Part shown: one piece after another, positions 16,732-26,349 of the stretch
Layout of the letters: every line of letters starts with the position of its first letter
Position numbering within the stretch: position 1 is the first letter of the stretch
From: Acidobacteriota bacterium
GTDB taxonomy: Bacteria > Acidobacteriota > Blastocatellia > Pyrinomonadales > Pyrinomonadaceae
Length of the DNA stretch: 64,000 nucleotides
Direction of reading: 5' to 3'
NCBI GenBank assembly: GCA_025463135.1
Contig: JAOAPY010000052.1
Span: 1 to 64,000 of the forward strand
Position numbers and translations under genes: made by a program
The notes under the pieces: generated by a model
What the model was told of the DNA's origin: nothing
The model's input: the letters and a program-made list of their open reading frames with translations, nothing else
Databases searched by the model: none

Positions 16732-18669
16732 ATGAAATCCCCCGAAACTATGCGGCAGTTGGAGGAGCTTTTTCACGAAGCGGCAGGCCTCGAGGCGCAA
16801 CAGCGCGCTGAATTCATAGTGCGCGCACGTATCTCGCATCCCGAACTGGCGTCCGCCGTTGAGTCGCTGATCGCCGCGCACGAACAAGCAGATAGCCTCA
16901 TTGATGCTCCGGCCTTTGAAGCTGCCGCGGAAATGATCTTTGAGAGTCAGCCGGCGCTCGTCGCCGGCCAACTCGTAGGTCACTATCAAGTCATCAAGGC
17001 TCTGGGGAAAGGCGGAATGGGCGAGGTCTATCTCGCCAATGATACGAACCTCGATCGCAAAGTCGCACTGAAGCTCCTGCCGGCGGAGTATACCAATCAC
17101 AAGGAACGCCTGCGTCGATTCATTCTGGAAGCAAAGGCCGCTTCTTCACTCAATCACCCCAACATCATCACGATCCATGAGATAGGTGAAATCGACGGCG
17201 CGCACTTCATCGCTACTGAGTTCATCGACGGGCAAACACTCAAAGAGCATATGGCAGGCACGCCCCTGAGTCTGCAGGAGATTCTTGAAGTCTCGATCCA
17301 GGCAGCGGGTGCGCTGCAAGCCGCGCACACGGCCGGGATCGTCCATCGCGACGTGAAGCCGGACAACATCATGCTGCGGCCGGATGGGTATGTGAAGGTG
17401 CTCGACTTTGGCCTGGCAAAGCTGACTGAAAAATCTCACCTACCAACGCCGGCCGACTCTGAACTTGACACCATGGTCAAAGCCAAAACCGTGCCCGGCA
17501 CCGTTTTAGGAACGGTTAACTACATGTCGCCGGAACAGGCGCGGGGACAGGTGCTGGATCAAAGGACCGATGTCTTCAGTTTCGGGGTGGTGCTTTATGA
17601 AATGGCCGCCGGTCGCCGACCCTTCGCCGCGGCGACGAGCGTCGACACCCTCGTGGCAATTCTCGAGAAAGAGCCGGCGCCGCTCGACGGATACACGCCG
17701 GACATGCCTCCCGAATTTGAAAGAATACTTAGTAAGGCGCTGTGCAAAGATCGAGAGCAGCGCTATCAGACCATCAAGGACCTATTGATCGATCTCAAGC
17801 ACCTCAAGGAAGAGCTGGTGTTCGCCCAGAAACTCGAACGTTCGCGGCCACCACGTTCAAGGGTTTCCCCGCCGAACACAACCCCGGCGAATGGCTCAGC
17901 GACCATGATTCAGCCCCCGGCTCGGAGAACAGAGGGGCCTAACATAATTCCGGAGCCCGTCCGGGAAAGACCAAAGTCCTTCCCTAGCGCGGCGACCCTT
18001 GCCCTGGTGCTTGTCCTGCTTACAGGTTTGATCGGAGGTGTCGCGCTCTGGCGGGTTGGTCGGTCAGACCCGAGATCCGGATCAGGATTCTCGACCGTCA
18101 AGCCAGTACCCGCGGCACAGCGCACGCTGAGCTACTGGATAACAGTGCAAAAGTATCGCGATGGGAAGCCCTATCAGGATCCATTTCCGCTTAGAGACGA
18201 CATCAACTTTGAGAAGGATTATCAGCTTCGCCTGAACATCAGCAGTCCACAGAGCGGGCGCCTCTATTTGCTGAACGAAGGCCCTGCCGGAGCTGATCCA
18301 ATTCCGACGTTCAATGTTATGTTTCCCACCACAACAACCAACAAAGGCTCAGCCCTCCTGACGCAAAATCAGCAAGTTCAAATTCCCGAGCAAAGCTGGT
18401 TTGACTTCGATGGTCAGCAGGGCACAGAGAAGATCTGGCTGATTTGGGCCGAGCAGGACGTGCCCGAATTAGAAGCAGTCAAGGGCTTTGCGAACAAGAA
18501 AGACCTTGGCATCATCAGCAGTCCCGGACTGCGGACGGTAGTTAATCAATTTCTGAAAGCGCACTCTGCGCCCAGCGCCGTAGTCGACAGGAATGAGGAC
18601 AAGAAAGAGACTGTAGTCACTGCGAATGGTACGATACTGGTGCACATCATCAAGCTGGAACATCATTGA
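16732..18669 (+). CDS. Membrane Ser/Thr protein kinase with extracellular DUF4384-like domain
   Basis: A 645-residue protein from ATG 16732, directly after the sigma stop. Residues 1-80 form a helical N-terminus common to kinases paired with this sigma group. The Hanks kinase domain is ~83-350: GKGGMGEVY P-loop, VALKLL with Lys114, HRDVKPDN with Asp207, DFGLA with Asp225, and SPEQARGQ. A Pro-rich juxtamembrane region leads to a TM helix (~418-440). The outer part (~465-645) has a DUF4384-like core (GRLYLLNEG, then a FNVMFPTTTTNKGSALL strand), which recurs in the separate secreted protein at 26350-27294. A membrane kinase that senses an external signal through this domain and acts on the sigma factor is the likely role (inference). 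Confidence 0.9.
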   Translation: MKSPETMRQLEELFHEAAGLEAQQRAEFIVRARISHPELASAVESLIAAHEQADSLIDAPAFEAAAEMIFESQPALVAGQLVGHYQVIKALGKGGMGEVYLANDTNLDRKVALKLLPAEYTNHKERLRRFILEAKAASSLNHPNIITIHEIGEIDGAHFIATEFIDGQTLKEHMAGTPLSLQEILEVSIQAAGALQAAHTAGIVHRDVKPDNIMLRPDGYVKVLDFGLAKLTEKSHLPTPADSELDTMVKAKTVPGTVLGTVNYMSPEQARGQVLDQRTDVFSFGVVLYEMAAGRRPFAAATSVDTLVAILEKEPAPLDGYTPDMPPEFERILSKALCKDREQRYQTIKDLLIDLKHLKEELVFAQKLERSRPPRSRVSPPNTTPANGSATMIQPPARRTEGPNIIPEPVRERPKSFPSAATLALVLVLLTGLIGGVALWRVGRSDPRSGSGFSTVKPVPAAQRTLSYWITVQKYRDGKPYQDPFPLRDDINFEKDYQLRLNISSPQSGRLYLLNEGPAGADPIPTFNVMFPTTTTNKGSALLTQNQQVQIPEQSWFDFDGQQGTEKIWLIWAEQDVPELEAVKGFANKKDLGIISSPGLRTVVNQFLKAHSAPSAVVDRNEDKKETVVTANGTILVHIIKLEHH

Positions 18670-18913
18670 CCGGATCTTCAAGCTCAGTCACCCAGCCCAG
18701 GGGACCGGATGAGCGGCGCGCCCGGCAGTCCTGCCTGCGCCGATAAGCGTTGGAACTCGCCCTCCGCATGCACGACGTTTTCCTGAACCTGCAGGAGGAT
18801 CAGGTTCTCAATTGCAGGATCGGATTCGGGTTCAAGGAATTCGAGTGCGCCCGCGAGCCGGCGAGCGCAATGCATAACCAATCTGTCATTTTGAGGCAGT
18901 CGGAGACTTACCG

Positions 18914-21900
18914 ATGCGCAGAACTTTCATGCTCTCATTCGCAACCTTTTGTCTGTACCTGAGTGTGTCGGCCCAGATCGCGCCGCAGCCAACGACGCTC
19001 GTGCCTGGCCAATCGGTTGAGCGCGAGCTTGCCGGCGGCCAGTCGCATTCTTATCAAATCACACTCAAGGCAGGACAGTTCATGCACGTGATGGCGCTTG
19101 AAAAGGGAATCAATATTGTCATCACGTTCGCCGATCCCGACGGAAAAGACATCTGGGAGGCAAACTTCTCAGCCAATTCCGGCGGGCAGGAATCACTGTC
19201 TTATGAAGCGCCAGTCGCCGGCGCCTATCGAGTCACAGTTCGTCCCTTCGTCGATACCGCGACGATCGGTAACTACGAACTACGACTGGAAGTGAAAGCC
19301 TCCGCATCGGCCGAGGACAAAAAACGAATCGATGTCGAACGAGTGTTTATGGAGGGCCTCAGATCGGCCCGCAAATCCGACTTTCAACCAGCCATCGAAA
19401 AATCATTGCAGGCGCTGCCACTGTGGCGGGAGTTAGGTGATGCGTACTGGCAAGCTGACACACTCGCTTTGTTGGGCAGCGCCCACAATTCACTCAGGAA
19501 GTTTGATCAGGCGAACGATTACTACCAGCAGGTTCTGGTTTTGCGCCGGCAGATAAAGGACCGCGCCGGCGAGTCGAACGCTCTTGCGGATTTGGGAGTG
19601 GTGAGTTTCGGACAGAACAAATACGAACAGGCCATCGCCTATGACATTCAAGCGTTGGAAATAAAACGCGAGTTGAAGGACCGCGCCGGAGAAGCTCGCC
19701 TCCTGTCCCTGGCAGCGAATGCTAATTTCCAGGCTGGTCACTATGACCAGGTACTTACCCTCGTTGATCAGGCGCTCGCGCTGTACCAGTCACTTAATGA
19801 TCGACTCGGGATCGGAAATGCCTACAACCTCAAGGGCAGTCGTTCCTTCAATTTGGGAGACCTGGATGACGCGGTGACGAATTATCAAAAAGCGATAGAA
19901 AATTTTCAGGAGATAAATAACCGCGGCGCGCAAGGTCCGACTCTGCAAAATCTTGGATTAGTAAAAAGTCGATTGGGACAGTACGACGACGCACTTGCGT
20001 TGTATGAAAGATCGCTGGCAATCAGACGCGAATCAAAGGATCGCCTGAATGAAGGCAGAACTCTTTCCGCGATGGGGAGCACGTTAATAAATTCAGGCGA
20101 GTACGAAAAGGCCCTCAAAGTTCTCGAACAAGGATTGGCGATCGCTCTGGACCTGAAGGACGGGCCGAGCGAGGCGCAGGCCCGCATGAATATCGGCTTG
20201 CTTGATCAAAGGCTGGGGCAAAGCGAAACAGCCACGCAGGAGTTGGAAAAGGCGTCGGCGATTGCACAGGCGCTGAAGAATCCCTTCCTTGAAAGCCTGG
20301 CCTACCGGAACAGTGCCAACTTAGCTTACCAACAGGGCTTGTACGAAAAAGAGCTCGAATTTCAAGAACGGCTGCTGGCTATCGATCGAGACTCAAAGAA
20401 TCAAAAAGCCCAGATTAACGATCTGATTAATCTCGGCGCGGATTACCGCCACCTGGGTAGATATGACCAAACTCTGGAAGCCCACCAGCAGGCGCTGTCA
20501 ATTGCTCGTGAGATCAAGTCAGAGTCATCCGAAGCTTTTGTCCTTGCCAATCTTGGTATTGATGAGATTGAACAACATAACTATCGAGAGGCGATTGGTT
20601 ATCAGGAACAATCGCTGTCGCTTTTTCGCGAGGCAAAATTGCCAGGGCAGGAAGGGCGCGCGCTGATTAATCTGGCCGACTGCTACCGCCATCTCGGCCT
20701 TCATCAGCAATCAATGGAAATAGGTAATCAGGCTCTGGCGAAAATGCGGGAACTCAAAGACCGCGACGGAGAAGCGATCGCGCAGGGGAATCTCGGCGCC
20801 ACCTATAATGCGGTTGGGGAATACGCGAAAGCTAACGAGAGCCTGAAACAATCATTGGCGCTTGCGCTGGAACTCAAAAATCCCGAGCGACTAAGAGAAG
20901 CACTAAACGAATTGGCTCGACTGGAAAGAAACCAGGGACATCTGGTTGAAGCCATTGCGTATCTTGAACAGACTCTGAAAAGTCTGGAAGCCTCGCGTAG
21001 TGAAATCTACAATCCGCAATCACGAGCTGCGTTCCTCGCCGCGGAGCACGAAAGTCTCAGTCTGTACGTTGATCTGCTAATGCGCCGGCGCCAGGCTGAG
21101 CCAGGTTCGGATGCACTTGCTTTCGACGTCAATGAGCGGAGTCGCGCGCGAGTCTTGCTGGATCTGCTTGGCGAGTCACGGGTAAACATCCGGCAAAATG
21201 TTGACGCCACTCTGGTGGCACAAGAACAGGCGCTCGGCAAGAAGGTGAATATTTGGGCAGAGCGAGTTGAAAACGCTGTTAAGCAGGAACTGAAAGAGAG
21301 ACTGAAGCAGGAACTCAATCAGCTGGAAAGTGAACTGGAGCGAACTCAAGTTCTAATTCGGAAGGCCAGCCCACAATACGCGTCCTTGACCCAACCTCAG
21401 CCCCTAAAACTCAAGGAGGTTCAAGCACAACTCGACCCGGACACGCTGCTGCTCGAATACGCGCTCGGAGAGGAGCGCAGTTATTTGTGGGCCATCACGA
21501 AAGATTCGCTGACGAGTTATGAATTGCCGAAGGAAGCGCAGATCAAAAAGAATGCCTTGCAGGTGTACGAACTTCTGACGGCGCGCAGCACCAGGCAACG
21601 CGGCGAGTCGGCGACGCAACAGCAGGAACGCATCAAGCAAGCCGAAACGAAACTGCCTGCGGCAGCGCAGTCGTTAAGCGATACGCTGCTCGCGCCGGCG
21701 GCCGCTCTGCTTGGGAACAAGCGGTTGGTGATCGTCGCTGATGGCGCCCTGCAGTACATTCCGTTTGCGATGCTTCCGGAACCGTCAGTAGTTAGTAGTC
21801 AGTTGTCAGCTGCGAAAAACAACGGACCACGGACCAGTGACAACGGACAGCCGTTGATCGTCAAGCACGAAGTCGTCAGTCTTCCTTCGGCATCCGCGCT

Positions 21901-22705
21901 GGCGATTCAACGCAGCGAACTTACCGGCAGACAGCCCGCACCAAAGATGTTGGCGGTTATTGCCGATCCGGTTTTTGACCGCACGGACGTTCGCTTTACT
22001 ACAACCTGGACCGAGACCAGCGACAAGGCGCAACCGCAAACTATCGCCTTTGGCGACGCGCGGAGCATTGAACATCTCGCAGAAAACTCCCCTGACAAGT
22101 CTGGCGTCACGACACTTAGGCTGGTGATTCCGCGTCTGCCATTTACGCGGCAAGAGGCTAATCAATTGATGGCGCTGGCACCGAAAGGGTCAAGCTTCAG
22201 CGCGATCGATTTTCAGGCTAGTCGCGCGACGGTGCTTGATCCGGCTTTGAGTCAATATCGCTACGTTCATATTGCCACGCATGGGTTGCTTGATAGCGAA
22301 CGACCCGGACTTTCATCGTTAGTGCTTTCCATGGTCGACGCGCAAGGCAAACCGCAGGACGGCTTTCTGCGCGCGAACGATATTTACAATCTGAAGCTGC
22401 CCGCCGAGCTCGTCGTGCTGAGCGCCTGCCAGACAGGCCTCGGCAAAGACATCAAAGGCGAAGGCCTCGTGGGACTTACGCGCGGGTTCATGTATGCGGG
22501 CGCGGCGAGAGTGGTCGTGAGTCTGTGGAATGTGAACGACAAAGCCACAGCCGACCTGATGACGAAGTTTTACGAGAAGATGTTGAAGCGGGGCGAACGC
22601 CCGGCTGCGGCTTTGCGTGCAGCGCAAGTCGAGATGTGGAAGCAGAAGCAGTGGCAGTCGCCGTATTACTGGGCCGCGTTCACGATGCAGGGTGAGTGGC
22701 GATGA
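18914..22705 (+). CDS. Secreted PPC-TPR-CHAT domain protein (CHAT 2)
   Basis: A 1263-residue protein with a signal peptide at 1-20 (ends SVSAQ). Residues ~30-130 form a PPC-like beta-sandwich (LVPGQSVERELAGGQSHSYQI, AGAYRVTVRP). About a dozen 40-residue TPRs span ~150-700 (YDDALALYERSLAIRRE type). A helical linker (~700-840) leads to CHAT at ~840-1263 with HIATHG (His1123) and SACQTGLG (Cys1172), ending YWAAFTMQGEWR. A ~22-residue Ser/Gln/Asn-rich insert inside CHAT (nt 21785-21850) is encoded by sequence resembling intergenic repeats. It lies 244 nt after the kinase on the same strand, and its transcription may be part of that locus. Confidence 0.9.
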   Translation: MRRTFMLSFATFCLYLSVSAQIAPQPTTLVPGQSVERELAGGQSHSYQITLKAGQFMHVMALEKGINIVITFADPDGKDIWEANFSANSGGQESLSYEAPVAGAYRVTVRPFVDTATIGNYELRLEVKASASAEDKKRIDVERVFMEGLRSARKSDFQPAIEKSLQALPLWRELGDAYWQADTLALLGSAHNSLRKFDQANDYYQQVLVLRRQIKDRAGESNALADLGVVSFGQNKYEQAIAYDIQALEIKRELKDRAGEARLLSLAANANFQAGHYDQVLTLVDQALALYQSLNDRLGIGNAYNLKGSRSFNLGDLDDAVTNYQKAIENFQEINNRGAQGPTLQNLGLVKSRLGQYDDALALYERSLAIRRESKDRLNEGRTLSAMGSTLINSGEYEKALKVLEQGLAIALDLKDGPSEAQARMNIGLLDQRLGQSETATQELEKASAIAQALKNPFLESLAYRNSANLAYQQGLYEKELEFQERLLAIDRDSKNQKAQINDLINLGADYRHLGRYDQTLEAHQQALSIAREIKSESSEAFVLANLGIDEIEQHNYREAIGYQEQSLSLFREAKLPGQEGRALINLADCYRHLGLHQQSMEIGNQALAKMRELKDRDGEAIAQGNLGATYNAVGEYAKANESLKQSLALALELKNPERLREALNELARLERNQGHLVEAIAYLEQTLKSLEASRSEIYNPQSRAAFLAAEHESLSLYVDLLMRRRQAEPGSDALAFDVNERSRARVLLDLLGESRVNIRQNVDATLVAQEQALGKKVNIWAERVENAVKQELKERLKQELNQLESELERTQVLIRKASPQYASLTQPQPLKLKEVQAQLDPDTLLLEYALGEERSYLWAITKDSLTSYELPKEAQIKKNALQVYELLTARSTRQRGESATQQQERIKQAETKLPAAAQSLSDTLLAPAAALLGNKRLVIVADGALQYIPFAMLPEPSVVSSQLSAAKNNGPRTSDNGQPLIVKHEVVSLPSASALAIQRSELTGRQPAPKMLAVIADPVFDRTDVRFTTTWTETSDKAQPQTIAFGDARSIEHLAENSPDKSGVTTLRLVIPRLPFTRQEANQLMALAPKGSSFSAIDFQASRATVLDPALSQYRYVHIATHGLLDSERPGLSSLVLSMVDAQGKPQDGFLRANDIYNLKLPAELVVLSACQTGLGKDIKGEGLVGLTRGFMYAGAARVVVSLWNVNDKATADLMTKFYEKMLKRGERPAAALRAAQVEMWKQKQWQSPYYWAAFTMQGEWR
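21785..21850 (+). repeat. Repeat-derived in-frame insert within CHAT 2
   Basis: The run cagtagttagtagtcagtt, then ggaccacggacc and gacaacggac, is low-complexity and repetitive. Such sequence normally lies between genes, but here it keeps the frame open and adds ~22 residues between two conserved CHAT strands. Confidence 0.45.
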
Positions 22706-22725
22706 GCGTCTCAGGCAAAGTCCCC

Positions 22726-22947
22726 AGCCTGCAAAGCAGGCGACAGCATAAAGCCTCCTAGACCAGCCCGGAGTCATCAGCCCACGGAGCGGGCGGCAGA
22801 GTCTCGGTTTCGGAGAACCCATGAAAAACGACAACAGCGGCGGCCGCGCTTGTCGCTGTCGCCCACTCAAGCGGGCTTGGAATTTTTCCCGGCTAGCTTC
22901 CTGGGGCTTACGCCCCAGGCTTTATGCTGTCGCCTGCTCCGCAGGCT
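22726..22947. repeat. Nested inverted-repeat element, family A copy 2
   Basis: The ends agcctgcaaagcaggcgaca (22726) and …cgcctgctccgcaggct (22947) match those of the element at 9165-9404, including the ggggcttacgcccc stem and an inner cccac…gcggg pair. It lies between the CHAT 2 stop and the CHAT 3 start. Confidence 0.65.
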
Positions 22948-23094
22948 GGTAGTTCTTGTTGGACTGATTTTAGAGACTAATACGGAGCCATTCATTTCTT
23001 TGCACGTTGCGTGAGGGAATCCAACCTCGAATTTCGGTCTAGTAATCAGGAGCGAGTCGTCGTGCATTTTGCCTGCCGAATAAACAGGAGTCGA

Positions 23095-26000
23095 ATGAAG
23101 ATACGATATTGTCTTGTACCTCTAATCCTATGCCTTAGCCCAACCGGTTTCGCCCAGTCGACGCCGCAGGGCCAATCGCTTACTCCCGGCCAGCGACTCG
23201 AGCGCGAGATGGCGGGCGGTGAATCGCACACCTATCAGCTCAAGCTTCAAGCGGGGCAGTTCATGCGCGTGATGGTCGAGCAGAAAGGAGTTGATGTGGT
23301 TGTCGGGCTTGTTGCTCCCGACGGCAGGCAATTAGTAGAGGCAAATCTCTTCAGCGGCGGGCAGGAATCTATCTCACACGAGGCTCTGGTCAGTGGGGAT
23401 TATCAAATCGTCGTCCGCGCCGTCGACGCGAAAACACCCAAGGGAAGGTATGAAGTCCAGCTGGAGCTGAAAGCCGTGGCGACAACGCAGGACAAGCAGC
23501 GCATTGCAGCCGAACGACTGCTCGCGGAGGCAAATAAGTTGAGTGGCCAGGGGGCGGCCGCTACCGGGCCCACCGTCGCCAAGGCGCAACTGGCCTTGGC
23601 ACTCTGGCGCGAGATAGGCGACCGGTATTGGCAGGCTCAAACCCTCGATCTCATTGGCCTCGCCTTTAATGATGGCAGTAAGTTTGAGCAGGCGATTGAA
23701 TCTTACAATCAGGCCCTGACGATTCGCCGCGAGGTGAAGGACCGGTATGGCGAAGCCGACACGATCAACCGTCTCGGCGGGGTCTACTACACGGATAGCC
23801 GGTATGAAAAAGCCATCGATTACTACGATCAGGCGCTCGTCCTCTATCGACAGTTAAAGTATCGGATGGGCGAAGGAGACGCACTCTATAACCTGGGCAT
23901 CACGCATAGAGTACTTGGTCGCTCTGAGAAAGCGATTGAATACTTAGAACACGCCCTCGCGATCTATCGTGAGCTGGGGAATCGCGCGGAAGAATCAAAC
24001 GCTATTAGAGGTTTGGGTGCTCTCAACAACCGGATCAGTCGCTATGAAAAAGCGATTGAATACTTCGAGCAGGCGCTGGCCATCAGCCGCGAGGTAAAGA
24101 ATCGGGAATACGAAGGACGCTCACTTTTTGCCCTCGGCAATTCCTATTGGTATTTGGGCCGCTATGAAAAGGCGATCGAATACCATGAGCAGGGGCTGGC
24201 GATCAGCCGCGAGGTGAAGAGTCTGAAGGGCGAAGGAGACTCGCTTGGTAATCTGGGCCTCGACTATGACTCGCTGGGCCAGTATGAAAAAGCCGTCGGC
24301 TACTACGAACAGGGGCTGGCCCTCAACCGTTTGATCAAGGATCGCTCCGGCGAAGGAAATACCCTGACGAATCTAGGCGGTGCTTATAACTCGCTGGGTC
24401 GTTATGTGAAGGCGGTTGAATATCTTGAGCAGTCACTGGCGATCACTCGCGAGATCAAAAGTCGATTCTACGAAGAAGCAACGCTCAATATTCTGGGCGA
24501 AGTCTATCGCCTGCAGGGTCTGACTGACAAAGCGACGCAGGTCCACATTCAAGCGCTCGCGATCGCCCGCGAAATCAAGGCGCAGTTCGCCGAAGCCGAG
24601 GCGCTTAAGCAGTTGATGCTCGATTGGAAGGCGCGCAACGCCGCCAATCCCGCGATCTATTTTGGCAAACAGGCGGTCAACACCTATCAGGAAATCCGCA
24701 GCAACATCCGCTCGCTCGACGCCAATTCGCAGCGGGGATTCCTGAAATCCAAAGAGCCGACCTATCGCGATCTGGCTGACTTACTCATCTCACAAGGCCG
24801 CCTGCCCGAAGCGGAACAGGTCATTCGCATGCTCAAAGCCGAAGAGTATTTTGAATACATCCGCCGCGATCCAACTAACGCACCGCAAGGGCAGAAAGCT
24901 CAGCTGACACCGGAAGAAGCAGCGCTGGAAAAACGCTACCGCGAGATCGCCGAACAGTTGGCCGCGCTCGGCGCCGAGCGTGGCACTTTGATGGACAAGA
25001 AGTCACGCACGCCGCAAGAAGAACAACGGCTGGCGAAACTGGATGCCGACCTGGTGGTCGCTGGCAATGCTTTTCAAAAGTTTCTCGACCAACTGACTAC
25101 TGAGTTGGGCAGTTCAGCGGAGTCGGGCGGCAGAGTTTTCCAACTGCGCGAGTCGCAAGGGCTGATGGAAGACCTGCGCGAACTGGGCCAGGGCGTCGTC
25201 GCACTCTACACCCTCGTTGGTGAAGACAGGTATCGCGTGATCTTGACGACTGCTGATTTTCAGAAAGGTTACGAGTATCCGATCAAAGCTTCTGATCTGA
25301 ATCGCAAGGTGCTCGAGTTTCGTGAAGCGCTGCAAAACCCGAAGCTCGATCCGCTGCCGTTGGCCCAGGAACTTTACAAAATCCTGCTCGGTCCCGTGGC
25401 AAAAGATCTGGCGAAGGCCAGGGCGCAGACGATCATGTGGTCGCTGGACGGCGTGCTGCGCTACGTTCCTGTTTCCGCGCTTAACGACGGCAAGCGGTAT
25501 TTGGTCGAGCAGTACCAGAACGTAGTTTTCACTCCGGCCAGCCAGGCACGACTGAAAGACGCGCCGGCCCGCAATTGGAATGCGCTCGGGCTGGGAGTGT
25601 CCAAAGCTCATGGCGAAAGAATTCCCGCGTTGCCCGGCGTGCTCGATGAAATGCGCGGCATCATTCGTGATGAAGCGGCGTCGCATGGCCCCGCGCCTGT
25701 GAAGCAATCAGGAGTGCTTCCCGGAGTGGTGAAACTCGATGAGCAGTTTACTGAGGAAGCAATGCTTACGCAGTTGCGGCAGCGGCCCAAGGTCGTACAC
25801 ATCGCCAGTCACTTTCAGTTTTCACCAGGCAACGAAACAAACTCCGCGCTGTTATTAGGTGATGGGACTTTCCTGAGCCTGGCACAAATCAAGAGTCTGC
25901 CGAACATCTTCGGAGGCGTTGACTTACTAACGCTGTCGGCCTGTAACACAGCGACGGGCGGCAGCGGCGCGAATGGCAAAGAAGTCGAAGGCTTTGGTGT

Positions 26001-26328
26001 GCTGGCGCAACGGCAGGGAGCGAAAGCCGTGGTCGCCAGTCTGTGGCCGGTTGCTGATCGCAGCACCAGGTTGTTGATGCAGGAGTTCTATCGCTCGCGT
26101 GAATCGCAAGCGGGCATGTCCAAGATCGCCGCGCTGCGCGAGGCGCAGTTGAAGCTGTTGCGCGGCGAGATTACAGTTGATGCCACGCAGTCGCCCAGCC
26201 GGCAGATCACGCACGAAGACGCAAAACCGGAAGACGTGAAGCGACCGTTATTCAAGCTTGATCCGCAAGCGCCTTTTGCACATCCGTATTACTGGGCGCC
26301 ATTTATTCTGATCGGCAACTGGAAGTAG
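23095..26328 (+). CDS. Secreted PPC-TPR-CHAT domain protein (CHAT 3)
   Basis: A 1077-residue protein from ATG 23095, which has caggag 5 nt upstream and is followed at once by a good signal peptide (KIRYCLVPLILCLSPTGFAQ); the frame is open to 23011, but that extension is implausible. It has a PPC-like domain at ~30-125. Nine or more TPRs of 40 residues (YEKAIEYYEQALAISREVK) lie at ~180-510 and are so alike that the DNA forms a 120-nt tandem repeat (about 23640-24540). A helical spacer contains a long coiled coil (~590-690). CHAT has HIASHF (His906) and SACNTATGG (Cys950) and ends YWAPFILIGNWK. It belongs to a different CHAT subfamily from CHAT 1 and 2 (CNT instead of CET/CQT). It is followed 21 nt later by the DUF4384-like gene. 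Confidence 0.9.
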   Translation: MKIRYCLVPLILCLSPTGFAQSTPQGQSLTPGQRLEREMAGGESHTYQLKLQAGQFMRVMVEQKGVDVVVGLVAPDGRQLVEANLFSGGQESISHEALVSGDYQIVVRAVDAKTPKGRYEVQLELKAVATTQDKQRIAAERLLAEANKLSGQGAAATGPTVAKAQLALALWREIGDRYWQAQTLDLIGLAFNDGSKFEQAIESYNQALTIRREVKDRYGEADTINRLGGVYYTDSRYEKAIDYYDQALVLYRQLKYRMGEGDALYNLGITHRVLGRSEKAIEYLEHALAIYRELGNRAEESNAIRGLGALNNRISRYEKAIEYFEQALAISREVKNREYEGRSLFALGNSYWYLGRYEKAIEYHEQGLAISREVKSLKGEGDSLGNLGLDYDSLGQYEKAVGYYEQGLALNRLIKDRSGEGNTLTNLGGAYNSLGRYVKAVEYLEQSLAITREIKSRFYEEATLNILGEVYRLQGLTDKATQVHIQALAIAREIKAQFAEAEALKQLMLDWKARNAANPAIYFGKQAVNTYQEIRSNIRSLDANSQRGFLKSKEPTYRDLADLLISQGRLPEAEQVIRMLKAEEYFEYIRRDPTNAPQGQKAQLTPEEAALEKRYREIAEQLAALGAERGTLMDKKSRTPQEEQRLAKLDADLVVAGNAFQKFLDQLTTELGSSAESGGRVFQLRESQGLMEDLRELGQGVVALYTLVGEDRYRVILTTADFQKGYEYPIKASDLNRKVLEFREALQNPKLDPLPLAQELYKILLGPVAKDLAKARAQTIMWSLDGVLRYVPVSALNDGKRYLVEQYQNVVFTPASQARLKDAPARNWNALGLGVSKAHGERIPALPGVLDEMRGIIRDEAASHGPAPVKQSGVLPGVVKLDEQFTEEAMLTQLRQRPKVVHIASHFQFSPGNETNSALLLGDGTFLSLAQIKSLPNIFGGVDLLTLSACNTATGGSGANGKEVEGFGVLAQRQGAKAVVASLWPVADRSTRLLMQEFYRSRESQAGMSKIAALREAQLKLLRGEITVDATQSPSRQITHEDAKPEDVKRPLFKLDPQAPFAHPYYWAPFILIGNWK

Positions 26329-26349
26329 TAACGGAAAAGAGGAGACGAC

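Noticed and set aside
18684-18881. Minus-strand 65-codon frame before CHAT 2
   Set aside because: Somewhat protein-like (helical, acidic) but too short, no family match that I can defend, and no ribosome site.
23640-24540. 120-nt tandem repeats considered as a non-coding satellite
   Set aside because: They encode regular 40-residue TPRs of CHAT 3 in one frame.
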